A stretch of 64,000 bases of DNA from an uncultured Prevotellaceae bacterium. Lineage in GTDB: Bacteria > Bacteroidota > Bacteroidia > Bacteroidales > Bacteroidaceae. Shown here one piece after another: positions 25,323-34,920 of this stretch. The stretch spans positions 1-64,000 of the forward strand of contig ONDS01000014.1 in assembly GCA_900316685.1 (NCBI GenBank), in the 5' to 3' direction. The translations under genes were made by a program, and so were the position numbers. The notes under the pieces were generated by a model that was not told the origin of the DNA, ran no database searches, and was given only the letters and a program-made list of their open reading frames with translations. Position 1 is the first letter of the stretch. Every line of letters starts with the position of its first letter.

Positions 25323-26747
25323 TCAAAGCAACGGAGAGAAGAGGCGAACGATTGATTCCCATAGTCGGCTGAAGAACGAGCGGTTCTCGATATCCTTCAG
25401 GTCCTTGACAGCCACACAATGCTCCAGATCATCCAGGAACACCTGCTTCATCCGTTTGGTCACCTCATGGTCGTAGAAGAAGATGTTGCTCTCGAAATTG
25501 TTGTCGAAACTGCGGAAATCAATATTGGTGGAGCCACACGAGCATAAGGTATCATCGGCGATGAGCAGTTTGGAGTGGTTGAACCCATCTTCATAAAGTC
25601 TTACATCCACCCCATCTTCAAGAGCCTGCATGACATAGGAGCGACTGGCCCACTCCACCACCTTGGCGTCCGCTTTCGATGGGATCATCAACTTGACATC
25701 CACCCCCGAGAGCGCACAGATACGAAGGGCCGAGGTGAAGGTTTCGGTAGGCAGGAAATAAGGCGTTTCCATATATACATAATTCTTGGCCTGCAAGAGA
25801 ATACGCACATAGGCATTCATGATTTCCGGCCATTCGCTGGTGGGATTGCTGGTAACCACCTGTGCCAGGCAGTCGTTGTGGTCCTGGTTATCGATTTCCG
25901 GATAATACCTGCGGTCGGAAATCAGGGTACGGTCGACGAAGAACCAGTCGACGAGGAAAGCACTCTGTATGCCATACACCGCTCCCCCCACGACACGCAG
26001 GTGCGTATCGCGCCATTTCCTGCCATTGCGCCCGGTAACGTAACGAGCGGCGATGTTCATGCCCCCGATGAATCCCACCTTGCCGTCGACGACGCACAAC
26101 TTGCGGTGGTTGCGGTAGTTCACCTTGCTGGTAAAAGCCGGGAACTTCACCGGCATGAAGGCATGCACATCGACACCTGCATCCCTCATGCGCTCGAAGA
26201 ATGAGCTTTTCACGCTCCACGAGCCCACACTATCGTAGATGACACGCACTTCGACACCCTCGTTGGCCTTGTCGATGAGTGCATCGGCCACCACCTGTCC
26301 CAACGCATCGTCGTTGAAGATATAGGTGTCGATATGTATATGGTGCTTGGCCTGCGCTATCTCGCGGAGAAGAGCTGGGAAGAACTGGTATCCATCGGTG
26401 AAAATCTCCACCTCGTTGTTCTTGAAGGGCAATGCCCACCCCTCGTGAGCCAGCATCCGCATCAGCGGCTTATACTCCTCGGGCACCGACAGGTTTTTCT
26501 GCTCCACATAGCCCATCATCGACCGACGCGACAGTTCGTCGAGGCTCTGCCTGCTGATAATACGCTCCTTGCGTGTGTTCTGCCCGAAAAAGAAATAGAG
26601 CACGATGCCCAGCACGGGAACGAACACGAGCACAAGCAACCATACCAACGCCTTGGTGGGCTGGCGGTTCTCCATCAGTACAGTCAGTCCCACGCCAAGG
26701 GCCACCAGGCCATAGATGAGGAAGAAAATCCAGTTGATGTAGAGCAT
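25323..26747 (-). CDS. cls: Cardiolipin synthase
   Basis: A 474-residue phospholipase D superfamily membrane enzyme condensing phosphatidylglycerol into cardiolipin. Two N-terminal membrane helices (about residues 3-25 and 33-53) are followed by two HKD motifs: HRKLCVVDG (H214) and HSKLLIADD (H391). Length and spacing are those of bacterial ClsA-type enzymes. It lies 51 nt downstream of the unrecognised TPR-like gene on the same strand. Confidence 0.93.
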   Translation of the reverse strand: MLYINWIFFLIYGLVALGVGLTVLMENRQPTKALVWLLVLVFVPVLGIVLYFFFGQNTRKERIISRQSLDELSRRSMMGYVEQKNLSVPEEYKPLMRMLAHEGWALPFKNNEVEIFTDGYQFFPALLREIAQAKHHIHIDTYIFNDDALGQVVADALIDKANEGVEVRVIYDSVGSWSVKSSFFERMRDAGVDVHAFMPVKFPAFTSKVNYRNHRKLCVVDGKVGFIGGMNIAARYVTGRNGRKWRDTHLRVVGGAVYGIQSAFLVDWFFVDRTLISDRRYYPEIDNQDHNDCLAQVVTSNPTSEWPEIMNAYVRILLQAKNYVYMETPYFLPTETFTSALRICALSGVDVKLMIPSKADAKVVEWASRSYVMQALEDGVDVRLYEDGFNHSKLLIADDTLCSCGSTNIDFRSFDNNFESNIFFYDHEVTKRMKQVFLDDLEHCVAVKDLKDIENRSFFSRLWESIVRLFSPLL

Positions 26748-26798
26748 GGTCAGTGAAGAGTTAGAAGTTACGGATGACAGGTTAAGTTAGACACTATT

Positions 26799-28487
26799 TC
26801 AGGAAGGCAGTTTCTCCTCGTCAGTATCTTTGCGCGCATCAGGATTGTTTTCCTCCTGTTGCTTGATATATGCCAATTCCTGTATGGCGAAATCGGCGTT
26901 TTCGGGTTCGTTGAGCATCTCACGCAAGTTGCTGCGTGCGGCAGCGAACTTCCCCTTTTCGATATATAGGTAGACCTTGCGTCGGCGGAGGAAATTGCGG
27001 AACCCCGCCACTTGGGGAGGCACCCCTTCCTCTTCGTCATAGCGTTTCGGATCGGTCTGCATCAGTAATTCGTTGACGATGTTTTCCGCCCGCACATCGC
27101 CGCTGTTGCACAAGCTATTGATATACTCCATGGTATAATTGATGCGATGGAGCGGCATGAGGATATCGAGATAGTAGGCTGCCTGTGCGAAATGACGCAG
27201 TTCGCAATGGCAGAAACCAATATGGTAGACCACCTCGAAGAACGCATCCTTCATCGATGCGGAGTAGGAGTCGTAACCAGGTTGCATGAGTTGGAACGCG
27301 TGTTCGAGCGGTACGAGAGCCTCGGCAAACCGTTTCTGCAAGAACAGACGTGTACCACGGTAAATGAAACCCGCCACGTTCTCGTCCATGATCTCACACA
27401 CCAACCGCTGTTCTTCGGTCATCTGGTCATCCTCCCCCTTCTTGTGCATCTCCACCGCCTCTTTCCACATATAGCGGAACTCATCATGCCGCAGTTTGGC
27501 ATCGCGTTTGTCACAGGCCACCACGAAGCTTATGGCATCGTCGGCATTGGTCTGATAGCCCACACTTGCCGCCGTTTCATTGTCTACCTTATGGCACGAC
27601 ATGCGGAAATAGGCAGCCTGTTCATCCTCGCCATCGGCCTTGAGTGCGATGCTCACATCGTAGCGCCGCTCCTCATGTTCGGTGGGCTGCAATTCCACCA
27701 TGGCCATGAGATAATCGCCGCGGTTCAGCTGGCGCCCCTTGGCCAAAAGGTCGTATTTCGCTATACGTTCCGACCGCTCCTCCACCTCCCGTTGTTGCCC
27801 GATCCATACCGTCAGGCGCTGGAAAGGTTTCTCCACTCCCAATACGGTGCGCAGCAACTCTCCCAGCAACAGCGGTTCGCGGGGTGGTTCAGCAGTGCGC
27901 AGGTTGCCCTGTGGTTGGTGGAACAGCTCCGCCTCTCTCATCAAACTCAGTTCACGAGCCCACTCCTGCTTATGTCTCTCCGGGTCGCGAGCCTTGTCGG
28001 ATTCCGACTGCTTGAGTAGTTGTTCAAATCTCCTCACGAAAGCGTTCTGCCATCCGAACATGCGTCCCATGGCACGAACGAGTACGGGTTCTACGACATC
28101 AGGCAGGGCCAATATGCTCGACAGCACATGTATGTCGATCTCGCTTTTCTCACCATTGGTGGAATAGACCACCTTCTCATTGTCGCCATTGATATTACTT
28201 TCGTTGCAAATATGGCGCACCAACTGAAGGTTGTCCATCTTGGTGGTGTAAACAAAGGGATACAGCAGGCGCACATAGGGATTGTTCTTCTCTATGCGCA
28301 ACTGGAAATGGCCGTTTTGGTAATCATAGTTGGCCACACGGTCTCCCTCCTCATCGTTCCACTCCGCCTTGATATTGAGGGACGTCAAAGCCTGTTCGAC
28401 GTTCTGCGCCCGTGAAGGCACGTCCTCAGACAGGACGTGTGGGACATTTTGAGTTTGCTGTTTGAAAATTTTTTGCCAAAGGTTCAT
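26799..28487 (-). CDS. YbjN-like/TPR-like cytoplasmic protein of unknown function
   Basis: A 562-residue soluble protein. Residues about 25-150 resemble YbjN/CesT-type chaperone-like domains (NYDYQNGHFQLRIEK ... YPFVYTTKMDNLQLVRHICNE). The C-terminal third (about 385-540) is helical with TPR-like spacing (FIYRGTRLFLQKRFAEALVPLEHAF; KGKFAAARSNLREML). No catalytic motif is seen. The gene ends 51 nt before cls and starts 10 nt after dnaG, so it is likely co-transcribed with dnaG. Any link to replication is inference. Confidence 0.75.
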   Translation of the reverse strand: MNLWQKIFKQQTQNVPHVLSEDVPSRAQNVEQALTSLNIKAEWNDEEGDRVANYDYQNGHFQLRIEKNNPYVRLLYPFVYTTKMDNLQLVRHICNESNINGDNEKVVYSTNGEKSEIDIHVLSSILALPDVVEPVLVRAMGRMFGWQNAFVRRFEQLLKQSESDKARDPERHKQEWARELSLMREAELFHQPQGNLRTAEPPREPLLLGELLRTVLGVEKPFQRLTVWIGQQREVEERSERIAKYDLLAKGRQLNRGDYLMAMVELQPTEHEERRYDVSIALKADGEDEQAAYFRMSCHKVDNETAASVGYQTNADDAISFVVACDKRDAKLRHDEFRYMWKEAVEMHKKGEDDQMTEEQRLVCEIMDENVAGFIYRGTRLFLQKRFAEALVPLEHAFQLMQPGYDSYSASMKDAFFEVVYHIGFCHCELRHFAQAAYYLDILMPLHRINYTMEYINSLCNSGDVRAENIVNELLMQTDPKRYDEEEGVPPQVAGFRNFLRRRKVYLYIEKGKFAAARSNLREMLNEPENADFAIQELAYIKQQEENNPDARKDTDEEKLPS

Positions 28488-28497
28488 GTTGCTCCTT

Positions 28498-30486
28498 TCA
28501 TCTAATGTTATTGCCTAGTTTTTTTGCGATGGCATTTCTCAGTTCCTCCTCCTCGCGTATCTCCTTGATCACTTCCATCATCTTGTCGGTATCGGTTTGC
28601 ACCTCGCCGAGTTGTTTGCGAAGCGTTTTCAGTCGTTTTTCCACGCGGTTGAGTTTATAATCGAGCACGAGATGTACCGCTTGGTTGCGCAGGAACTCCT
28701 CGTCGCGGTTGAGTTGCAGGCTCTTGGTCAGCTGCACGGCGTCGGAACACAAGGACGCAGCCTCGCTGCTGATGTTGAAATCGGCATGTTTGGTGAAATA
28801 AGATTCCGCCACAAAATCGGCATTGCCCGACTGCTCTACCGCCTCGGTCAATATCTGATTGTATATAGGGTTCTGCAACGTCATCTCATCCGTCGCCAAA
28901 TCATAATACAAATATTGTGCCAAATTGATATTGATGAGGGTGCCATCCGCCTCGTTCTTCACATCGTGGTAGATGACGGTATCACCGAACCTCACCACTA
29001 TCTCGGCAATCATACGTTCCAGCTGTACGTCTTTTTCCTCATGGGTCATCGGCTGACGCGGACTGAGACGTAAGGGAGTCTTGGAAATGGTTGTCGCCGA
29101 CGGCTCAACAGCCTGCGCACCATTCTCAGGTTGCATCCTTTCCGCCTCGCGTTGCCTTTCCTTAGCCCATTGCTCCCTGTCGGCCCGAATGAATTTGTTC
29201 ATCTGCTGGATGAGCGTCTGTTCATTGTAGCCGATCCGCTGTGCACAGTCCTGCACATAGGTGGCCCTGACGATAGGATCGGGAATCACCGATATGCTTT
29301 TGACGATATCGGAGATGGCGCTCGACCGCTTGATGGGGTCGTTCACACCTTTGAGCGTCACGTTGGTCTTGAACTCGATGAAGTCGGCTTGGTGTGCTTC
29401 AATGTATTTGCGGAAGTCCTCAGCCGTATGCTTGCGGGCAAAACTGTCGGGATCGTCTTGGTCGGGCAGAAGAAGCACTTTCACGTTCATACCCTCGGCG
29501 AGCAACATGTCGGTGCCCCTCATGGCGGCATGGATGCCCGCCTCGTCGCCGTCGTAGAGCAGCACGATGTTCTGCGTGAACCGCCGGAGCAGCTTGATCT
29601 GGTGGATGCTCAACGCCGTGCCCGAGTTGGCCACCACATTCTCGATGCCGCACTGGTGCATGGAGATGACGTCGGTATAGCCTTCCACCATGAACACACA
29701 ATCCTCCTTGACGATGGCTTTTTTCGCCTGGAAGATACCATAGAGCTCATGGTCCTTATGGTAGATATCGGAGTCGGGCGAGTTGACGTATTTCTGGCTC
29801 ACCCCTTTGGTGCGCGCATCGAGCAGTCGTCCACCGAAGGCCGTCACCTTGCCTCCCACACCAATCCATGGGAAGATGACCCTACCGGCAAAGCGGTCGT
29901 ACAACGTGCCATCGTCGCGCTGTCCGCAAAGTCCCGTCTTCACCAGAAATTCCTTCTTGTAACCTTTCTTGAGGGCTTCCTCGGCCAAGGCCTGTCGCTT
30001 TGAGGGTGCGAAACCCAGCTGGAACCGCTGGATGATGTCGTCGCGGAACCCGCGTCCGCGGAAATAGCGCAGACCGATGGTCTTTCCCTCCTCGGTGTCG
30101 GCCATCTGCTCCTGGAAGAACTTCACCGCCCACTCGTTGACAATGAAGAGCGAGTCGCGCTCCGTCTGCGCCGCCTTCTCCTCGGGAGTGAGTTCCTTCT
30201 CCTTCACCTCAATGTGATACTTGTTGGCCAACCATTTCAAGGCATCGGGATAGGTCATCTGCTCATGCTCCATGATGAAGTTGACCACATTGCCCGCCTT
30301 GCCGCAGGCGAAACATTTATACACCCCTTTAGCCGGTGAGACGGAGAACGACGGTGTGCTGTCATCGTGGAAAGGGCACAGGCCTTTATAACTCGTGCCC
30401 TTCTTGCGGAGCGACACGAAGTCGGAGATGACGTCGACGATGTTCGCCGCGTCCATGATTCGGTCTATGGTCGGTCTGTCAATCAT
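28498..30486 (-). CDS. dnaG: DNA primase
   Basis: A 662-residue DnaG that makes RNA primers at the replication fork. The CHC2 zinc finger has C37, H40, C58 and C61 (LCPFHDDSTPSF, YKCFACGKAG). The Toprim domain contains VEGYTDVISMHQ and LLYDGDEAGIHAAMRG. The C-terminal part, beyond about 440, is a DnaB-binding helical bundle. Promoter box at 30522. Confidence 0.95.
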   Translation of the reverse strand: MIDRPTIDRIMDAANIVDVISDFVSLRKKGTSYKGLCPFHDDSTPSFSVSPAKGVYKCFACGKAGNVVNFIMEHEQMTYPDALKWLANKYHIEVKEKELTPEEKAAQTERDSLFIVNEWAVKFFQEQMADTEEGKTIGLRYFRGRGFRDDIIQRFQLGFAPSKRQALAEEALKKGYKKEFLVKTGLCGQRDDGTLYDRFAGRVIFPWIGVGGKVTAFGGRLLDARTKGVSQKYVNSPDSDIYHKDHELYGIFQAKKAIVKEDCVFMVEGYTDVISMHQCGIENVVANSGTALSIHQIKLLRRFTQNIVLLYDGDEAGIHAAMRGTDMLLAEGMNVKVLLLPDQDDPDSFARKHTAEDFRKYIEAHQADFIEFKTNVTLKGVNDPIKRSSAISDIVKSISVIPDPIVRATYVQDCAQRIGYNEQTLIQQMNKFIRADREQWAKERQREAERMQPENGAQAVEPSATTISKTPLRLSPRQPMTHEEKDVQLERMIAEIVVRFGDTVIYHDVKNEADGTLININLAQYLYYDLATDEMTLQNPIYNQILTEAVEQSGNADFVAESYFTKHADFNISSEAASLCSDAVQLTKSLQLNRDEEFLRNQAVHLVLDYKLNRVEKRLKTLRKQLGEVQTDTDKMMEVIKEIREEEELRNAIAKKLGNNIR

Positions 30487-30521
30487 TGGGTCTTTGCTAC
30501 CTTCCTTACGTTATCGACCTA

Positions 30522-30529
30522 CAAAAATA
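30522..30529 (-). promoter_or_regulatory. TAnnTTTG promoter box for dnaG
   Basis: TATTTTTG on the minus strand, about 36 nt upstream of the start. Confidence 0.55.
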
Positions 30530-30630
30530 CAACATTTTTCCGAAAAACAAGACAATCTCAGAAAACGTTTCTCCCTGTTGTGGAAAAATCATCCAAACCG
30601 CCGCCGGAGGTGATGGGCAGAGAGAAACGG

Positions 30631-33177
30631 CTATCCGAAGAGTTTGCCCACCAGATTGAGTATGTTTTTCACCGTCTGTTTGTCGGCCACAGGGATGCGG
30701 AGTGTGGTTTCCCCCTTCTCGTCGGTCTCCACGAACGTATCGACGAGTTGGGCTGTGGCCTCGGGCGACTGCAGCGTCTTGGCCAAGCCCGAGAGGAACG
30801 ACATGCCCTGCGCCACTAGGGCCTTGGGTGTCTGCTGTCCGGTTGTATGCTGGTCTGGCCTTTCATCTGGAGCGGGTGATGCCGATGCGGCAGGCGTAAG
30901 AGGAGGCTGGTGGGTGTTGTCATCCTCTTCGAAGGGCAAGTTGAGCATCCTGTCGTCGGTATCCTTTTCCTGCGAGGCATCAGGCTGTTCAGCCTTCAGG
31001 TCCTCCTCATTTTCCTGTCCCACCTCACCCTGGTCGGATGTTTTTCCGGTCTGTACTTCCATCATCTCATTCAGGTCGTCCATCATGGCCTGCAGTTTCG
31101 ACTGGTCGCCGATGAAGATAGTGTCCTCGCCGTTGTCGAGCACCCCTTCGAACATGGCCGTCTTGAAGCGCAACTTGTCGAGCATCTGTTCCTCGAAAGT
31201 CTCATGGGCCACCAGGTTGATGACCTGTACCGGCCGTTGCTGTCCCAGTCGGTAGATACGCGCTATGCGCTGTTCAAGAACGGCGGGGTTCCACGGCAAG
31301 TCGATATTGATGAGTGTGGAAGCCACTTGCAGGTTCAGGCCTGTGCTGCCCGCATCGGTAGAGAGGAATACGCGGCAGTTGGGGTCGTCGCAGAAATTGT
31401 CGATGATGGCGCGTCGCTTTTTCGAGGGCACCATGCCGTTGAGGTTTTCGTAACCTATGCCTCGCTTTTCCAGTTCACGTGCTATGATACGCGTCATACG
31501 CTCCCACTGGCTGAAGATGACCACCTTTTCCTCATTGTTGCCCTCGAAGAGGTCGCCCAGGATGTTCATCACCTCATCAACCTTCGTGTCGAAACGCGTT
31601 TTCTGGTCGATGACATACGTACTGTCGCACACCATGCGCATCTGCGACAACAGTTTAAGCAGTCTCATCCTATCGGCTTCGGAGATGAAATGCGTCGCAT
31701 TCCATTTCTTTACGATGAGCGACACCTTGAACGCACATTCCTCGTGTATGCCCTGCTGTTCGAGGGTCATGGGTACCAACAGGTTCTTGTCTTGCCGTTT
31801 AGGCATCTGCAGCGCCACCTGCTTCTTAGTCCGTCGGATGAGTCGGCCGCCAACCCGTCGCCCTATATCGTTGAGGTTCTGATAGCCTATCACCTTGCCA
31901 TTGCCATCCGTCTTGATATAGTCGTTTCGGAATTGGTAATAAGGGCTTAGGCAGAACTGGTCGACCAGCTCCATGACAGAATAGAGTTCCTCCAGTTTGT
32001 TCTCAAGCGGTGTGCCCGAGAGTGCCACCAGATAGCGGGTCTGTATCTTTCGTGCCGCCTTGGCTATCTGTGTGTCCCAGTTCTTGAGTCGCTGTACCTC
32101 GTCCATCACCAGCATGTCCGTTTCGAGCGAGCCCAGGATCTTTATGTCGTTGCAGGCACTGTTGTAGGAGATGATTTTATAGGGAGCATCGCACTGATAC
32201 TGTTTCACCCTGTTGAGGTGATGGCCTTCTATCACATGCACCTTGCTTTGGGTGAACCTTTGAATCTCACGGCTCCATTGGTATTTGAGCGAGGTAGGAC
32301 AGATGATGAGCACCGAGGCGACCAGATGTTCACGCCGGAGCATCTCTGCCGTGGCTATGGCTTGGATGGTCTTACCCAGACCCATTTCATCGGCGATGAC
32401 CACCTTGCCCCGTTCGAAGGCGAAGCGCACCCCTTCACGCTGATAGGGATAAAGGGAGGCATTACATACCAAGCCATCGAGGTCGTCGTCGGAATAATGT
32501 TCCAACATTCTACTACGCATATCGCGTTCGCGCGCCTCCAGGATATAGTCGAGGGCATCCTGGTAGAACCGGAAGGAGTTGTCAATGCTGTTGGCCTCGA
32601 TGAGCAGTTCGCCCAATTGGGCGTAGGCCGAGGGGCGCAGCACGTCGTGATGGTCAAAGAACCTGGCCGCCAACTTACGGTATTCCTCCTGGTGGTCGGC
32701 CCCGATACGTATTTTCACCTCCCTGCCGTTTTTATAGGAGAGATAGACGGAGGTGTACGACGGTATCTCCGTTTGCACCCTTTGCCTTTTGCTGCCCGAG
32801 ATCCATCGTCGCACAGCTTCCATGTGCTTGCAAGTGCCTAAGCGCGAGGTCTTGAAATCCATGCATGAGCAGTAGTTCCATTCACTTTTCACACCCCGAT
32901 AGACCACCTTGTATTCCTGTCGTGTCGACGCGTTGCTTACCCGGTATTCGCCGGGGCTGTCGCCGGCGGATATGGCATATCTTTCCTTGGCCGCCATCTG
33001 TCGGCGCAAGGCCACCTGCCAGTTGCGCAGGGTCATGTTTTCCGGTTTGACAGTGGGAAGCACTTTTACGGCCTTGGCTTTCTTCCTGGTGCCGGTTTTG
33101 CGGGAAGTCTTGTCTTTGGTTTTCGAAATAGGCCTGCTGTGGGTTTTCATTATTGTCTTGCTGTCGGTTTTAGGCAT
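30631..33177 (-). CDS. SWIM zinc-finger SNF2-family helicase
   Basis: An 848-residue Swi2/Snf2 ATPase. The N-terminus is basic (TKDKTSRKTGTRKKAKAVK), followed by a SWIM finger with C103, C105, C116 and H118. The SNF2_N domain has DEMGLGKT (K269) and DEVQRLKNW in place of DEAQ. The helicase C domain shows STDAGSTGLNLQ and RIYRLGQQRPV. The acidic C-terminal 150 residues (from about 690) are low complexity (EENEEDLKAEQPDASQ...), ending in a small conserved helix. Such proteins are widespread in Bacteroidota; they remodel DNA or RNAP complexes, but the substrate is unknown. Monocistronic, with a promoter box at 33237. Confidence 0.9.
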   Translation of the reverse strand: MPKTDSKTIMKTHSRPISKTKDKTSRKTGTRKKAKAVKVLPTVKPENMTLRNWQVALRRQMAAKERYAISAGDSPGEYRVSNASTRQEYKVVYRGVKSEWNYCSCMDFKTSRLGTCKHMEAVRRWISGSKRQRVQTEIPSYTSVYLSYKNGREVKIRIGADHQEEYRKLAARFFDHHDVLRPSAYAQLGELLIEANSIDNSFRFYQDALDYILEARERDMRSRMLEHYSDDDLDGLVCNASLYPYQREGVRFAFERGKVVIADEMGLGKTIQAIATAEMLRREHLVASVLIICPTSLKYQWSREIQRFTQSKVHVIEGHHLNRVKQYQCDAPYKIISYNSACNDIKILGSLETDMLVMDEVQRLKNWDTQIAKAARKIQTRYLVALSGTPLENKLEELYSVMELVDQFCLSPYYQFRNDYIKTDGNGKVIGYQNLNDIGRRVGGRLIRRTKKQVALQMPKRQDKNLLVPMTLEQQGIHEECAFKVSLIVKKWNATHFISEADRMRLLKLLSQMRMVCDSTYVIDQKTRFDTKVDEVMNILGDLFEGNNEEKVVIFSQWERMTRIIARELEKRGIGYENLNGMVPSKKRRAIIDNFCDDPNCRVFLSTDAGSTGLNLQVASTLINIDLPWNPAVLEQRIARIYRLGQQRPVQVINLVAHETFEEQMLDKLRFKTAMFEGVLDNGEDTIFIGDQSKLQAMMDDLNEMMEVQTGKTSDQGEVGQENEEDLKAEQPDASQEKDTDDRMLNLPFEEDDNTHQPPLTPAASASPAPDERPDQHTTGQQTPKALVAQGMSFLSGLAKTLQSPEATAQLVDTFVETDEKGETTLRIPVADKQTVKNILNLVGKLFG

Positions 33178-33236
33178 GATCGGTTATTATTTGGTGATGG
33201 GTAAAGATACGTCCACAGGATGATAGAACGGAGTTG

Positions 33237-33244
33237 CAAAGATA
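33237..33244 (-). promoter_or_regulatory. TAnnTTTG promoter box for the SNF2 helicase
   Basis: TATCTTTG on the minus strand, about 60 nt upstream of the start. Confidence 0.5.
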
Positions 33245-33365
33245 ATGCAAAGAGAGTGGACGACAAAACAAAAAAGCGGTTTTTAGGGAAAAAATGCGGT
33301 AAAGCGGCGAAAGAACGGTGATTTGATAAAGCTCTTTGAATCTAAATCCACGGGGAAATTTGCAG

Positions 33366-33396
33366 GTTATGATTTTTTCCCGTATTTTTGCATGTA
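33366..33396 (+). repeat. 31-bp direct repeat copy 1 with promoter box
   Basis: A 31-nt sequence containing the -7 box TATTTTTG (33383-33390) is exactly repeated at 34836-34866. It drives the AlbA_2 gene 36 nt downstream. Confidence 0.9.
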
Positions 33397-33431
33397 GAAT
33401 CTATATCGAATGGAATTATAATGGAGCTTCA

Positions 33432-34820
33432 ATGAATAGGGAAAACCAAAATATAGAGTACAAAGAATCGTGGCGCGACGAATACCTGAAATGGGTTTGC
33501 GGCTTTGCCAATGGGCAGGGCGGTAAACTTTATATTGGTATTGATGATAGAGGAAACGTCTGCGGAGTGGATAATGCACACCGTCTTTCAGAAGACATTC
33601 CCAACAAGATTGTCGCTCTATTGGGTGTTGTGGCAGATGTGAATTTATTGAATGAAGAAGGTAAGGACTACTTAGAAATTGAAGTAACTCCAAGCAATGT
33701 CCCCATCAGCTATAAGGGTAAATACTATTACCGTTCGGGTAGCACCATGCAAGAACTGAATGGGGCTGCTCTGCAAAACTTTGTCATAAAGAAGATGGGA
33801 CGTTCATGGGATGATATGGTGCATGAACGTGCCATGGTTGACGACCTCGATCGTGCTGCCATCGACTTTTTCTTGCGTAAAGGTATTCAAGCGGGACGTA
33901 TTGACCCTTCTGAAGTTAATGCACCTACGGCAACCGTGCTACAGAATTTGAATCTCGTAGATGATGAAGGGCGCTTGAAGAACGCTGCACTACTTTTGTT
34001 CTGTAAGAAACCTGGTCGCTATTTTACAGGCACGGAATTTAAGATTGGACGGTTCCATTCCAATATGGCGGATTTGGTTTCACAGGAAATGATAGAAGGC
34101 AGCATCATCCAGATGGCCGACCGTGTGGTGAGAATGCTCAAAGACAAATTCCTTACCATGCCTATCCATTATGAAGGGCTACAACGTATTGAAAGGTTGG
34201 AGATACCAGAAGATGCTCTGCGTGAGATTCTCTATAATGCCATTTGCCATAAGGACTATTTGGGACCGCAGATTCAAATGCGTGTCTGGGATCATCATGT
34301 AGAGATATGGAACGATGGCGAATTGCCTGCTGCAATCACTCCTGAAAACATAGAGAACGTTCATGCCTCTTATCCGCGAAACAAAAACCTCGCTTTTGCT
34401 TTCTATAAAGCAGGATTCATCGAATCATGGGGACGTGGTTGGCAAAAGATTTGCGATGGTTTTACTGCGGCAGGGCTGCCCAAACCCACCATTGAATCAG
34501 CGCAAGGAGGTGTCTTGGTTACATTTCAGAGAAATAATGTGAATATTGTCAAACCGAACTCTACAGGCGCTCAAGATGTCGCAGATGGTGTCGCAGTAAA
34601 TGTCGCAGAAGAACTAACTGAAAGACAGTGTTTTATTATAGAGCTGGTTAAGAATGGTGTCGCACTAAATGTCGCAGTAAACACAAAATATCTATCGGAG
34701 AAACTGAATGTAAACAGAAAAACCATTCAGCGAGATATAGCATACTTGCAAGAGAGAAAACTCATACAATGGGTCGGATCTGACAAGAATGGCCATTGGG
34801 AAATTATTAATGAGAAGTAA
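33432..34820 (+). CDS. AlbA_2 / HATPase_c_4 transcriptional regulator-like protein
   Basis: A 462-residue protein of the AlbA_2 (Schlafen AlbA-like) group. The N-terminus has NIEYKESWRDEYLKWVCGFA and GKLYIGIDDRGNV (about residues 6-60). The central HATPase_c_4-like domain shows ALREILYNAICHKDY and EIWNDGELP. The C-terminus is a winged helix (YLSEKLNVNRKTIQRDIAYL), preceded by two VALNVAV/VAVNVAE repeats. Such proteins are proposed DNA-binding regulators, often in accessory or defence regions. The start at 33432 matches the onset of similarity. The gene is AT-rich compared with neighbours and lies between the two 31-bp repeats, suggesting acquisition. Confidence 0.85.
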   Translation: MNRENQNIEYKESWRDEYLKWVCGFANGQGGKLYIGIDDRGNVCGVDNAHRLSEDIPNKIVALLGVVADVNLLNEEGKDYLEIEVTPSNVPISYKGKYYYRSGSTMQELNGAALQNFVIKKMGRSWDDMVHERAMVDDLDRAAIDFFLRKGIQAGRIDPSEVNAPTATVLQNLNLVDDEGRLKNAALLLFCKKPGRYFTGTEFKIGRFHSNMADLVSQEMIEGSIIQMADRVVRMLKDKFLTMPIHYEGLQRIERLEIPEDALREILYNAICHKDYLGPQIQMRVWDHHVEIWNDGELPAAITPENIENVHASYPRNKNLAFAFYKAGFIESWGRGWQKICDGFTAAGLPKPTIESAQGGVLVTFQRNNVNIVKPNSTGAQDVADGVAVNVAEELTERQCFIIELVKNGVALNVAVNTKYLSEKLNVNRKTIQRDIAYLQERKLIQWVGSDKNGHWEIINEK

Positions 34821-34835
34821 GACTATGGGAGTGAC

Positions 34836-34866
34836 GTTATGATTTTTTCCCGTATTTTTGCATGTA
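34836..34866 (+). repeat. 31-bp direct repeat copy 2 with promoter box
   Basis: Identical to 33366-33396. Its box TATTTTTG (34853-34860) lies 60 nt before the HsdM-like gene, so both genes have the same core promoter. Confidence 0.9.
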
Positions 34867-34920
34867 ATATGTCATTTCCTTAAAAGAAAGCATTTTTCCT
34901 GATGTCTGAAAGTTTTAAAT

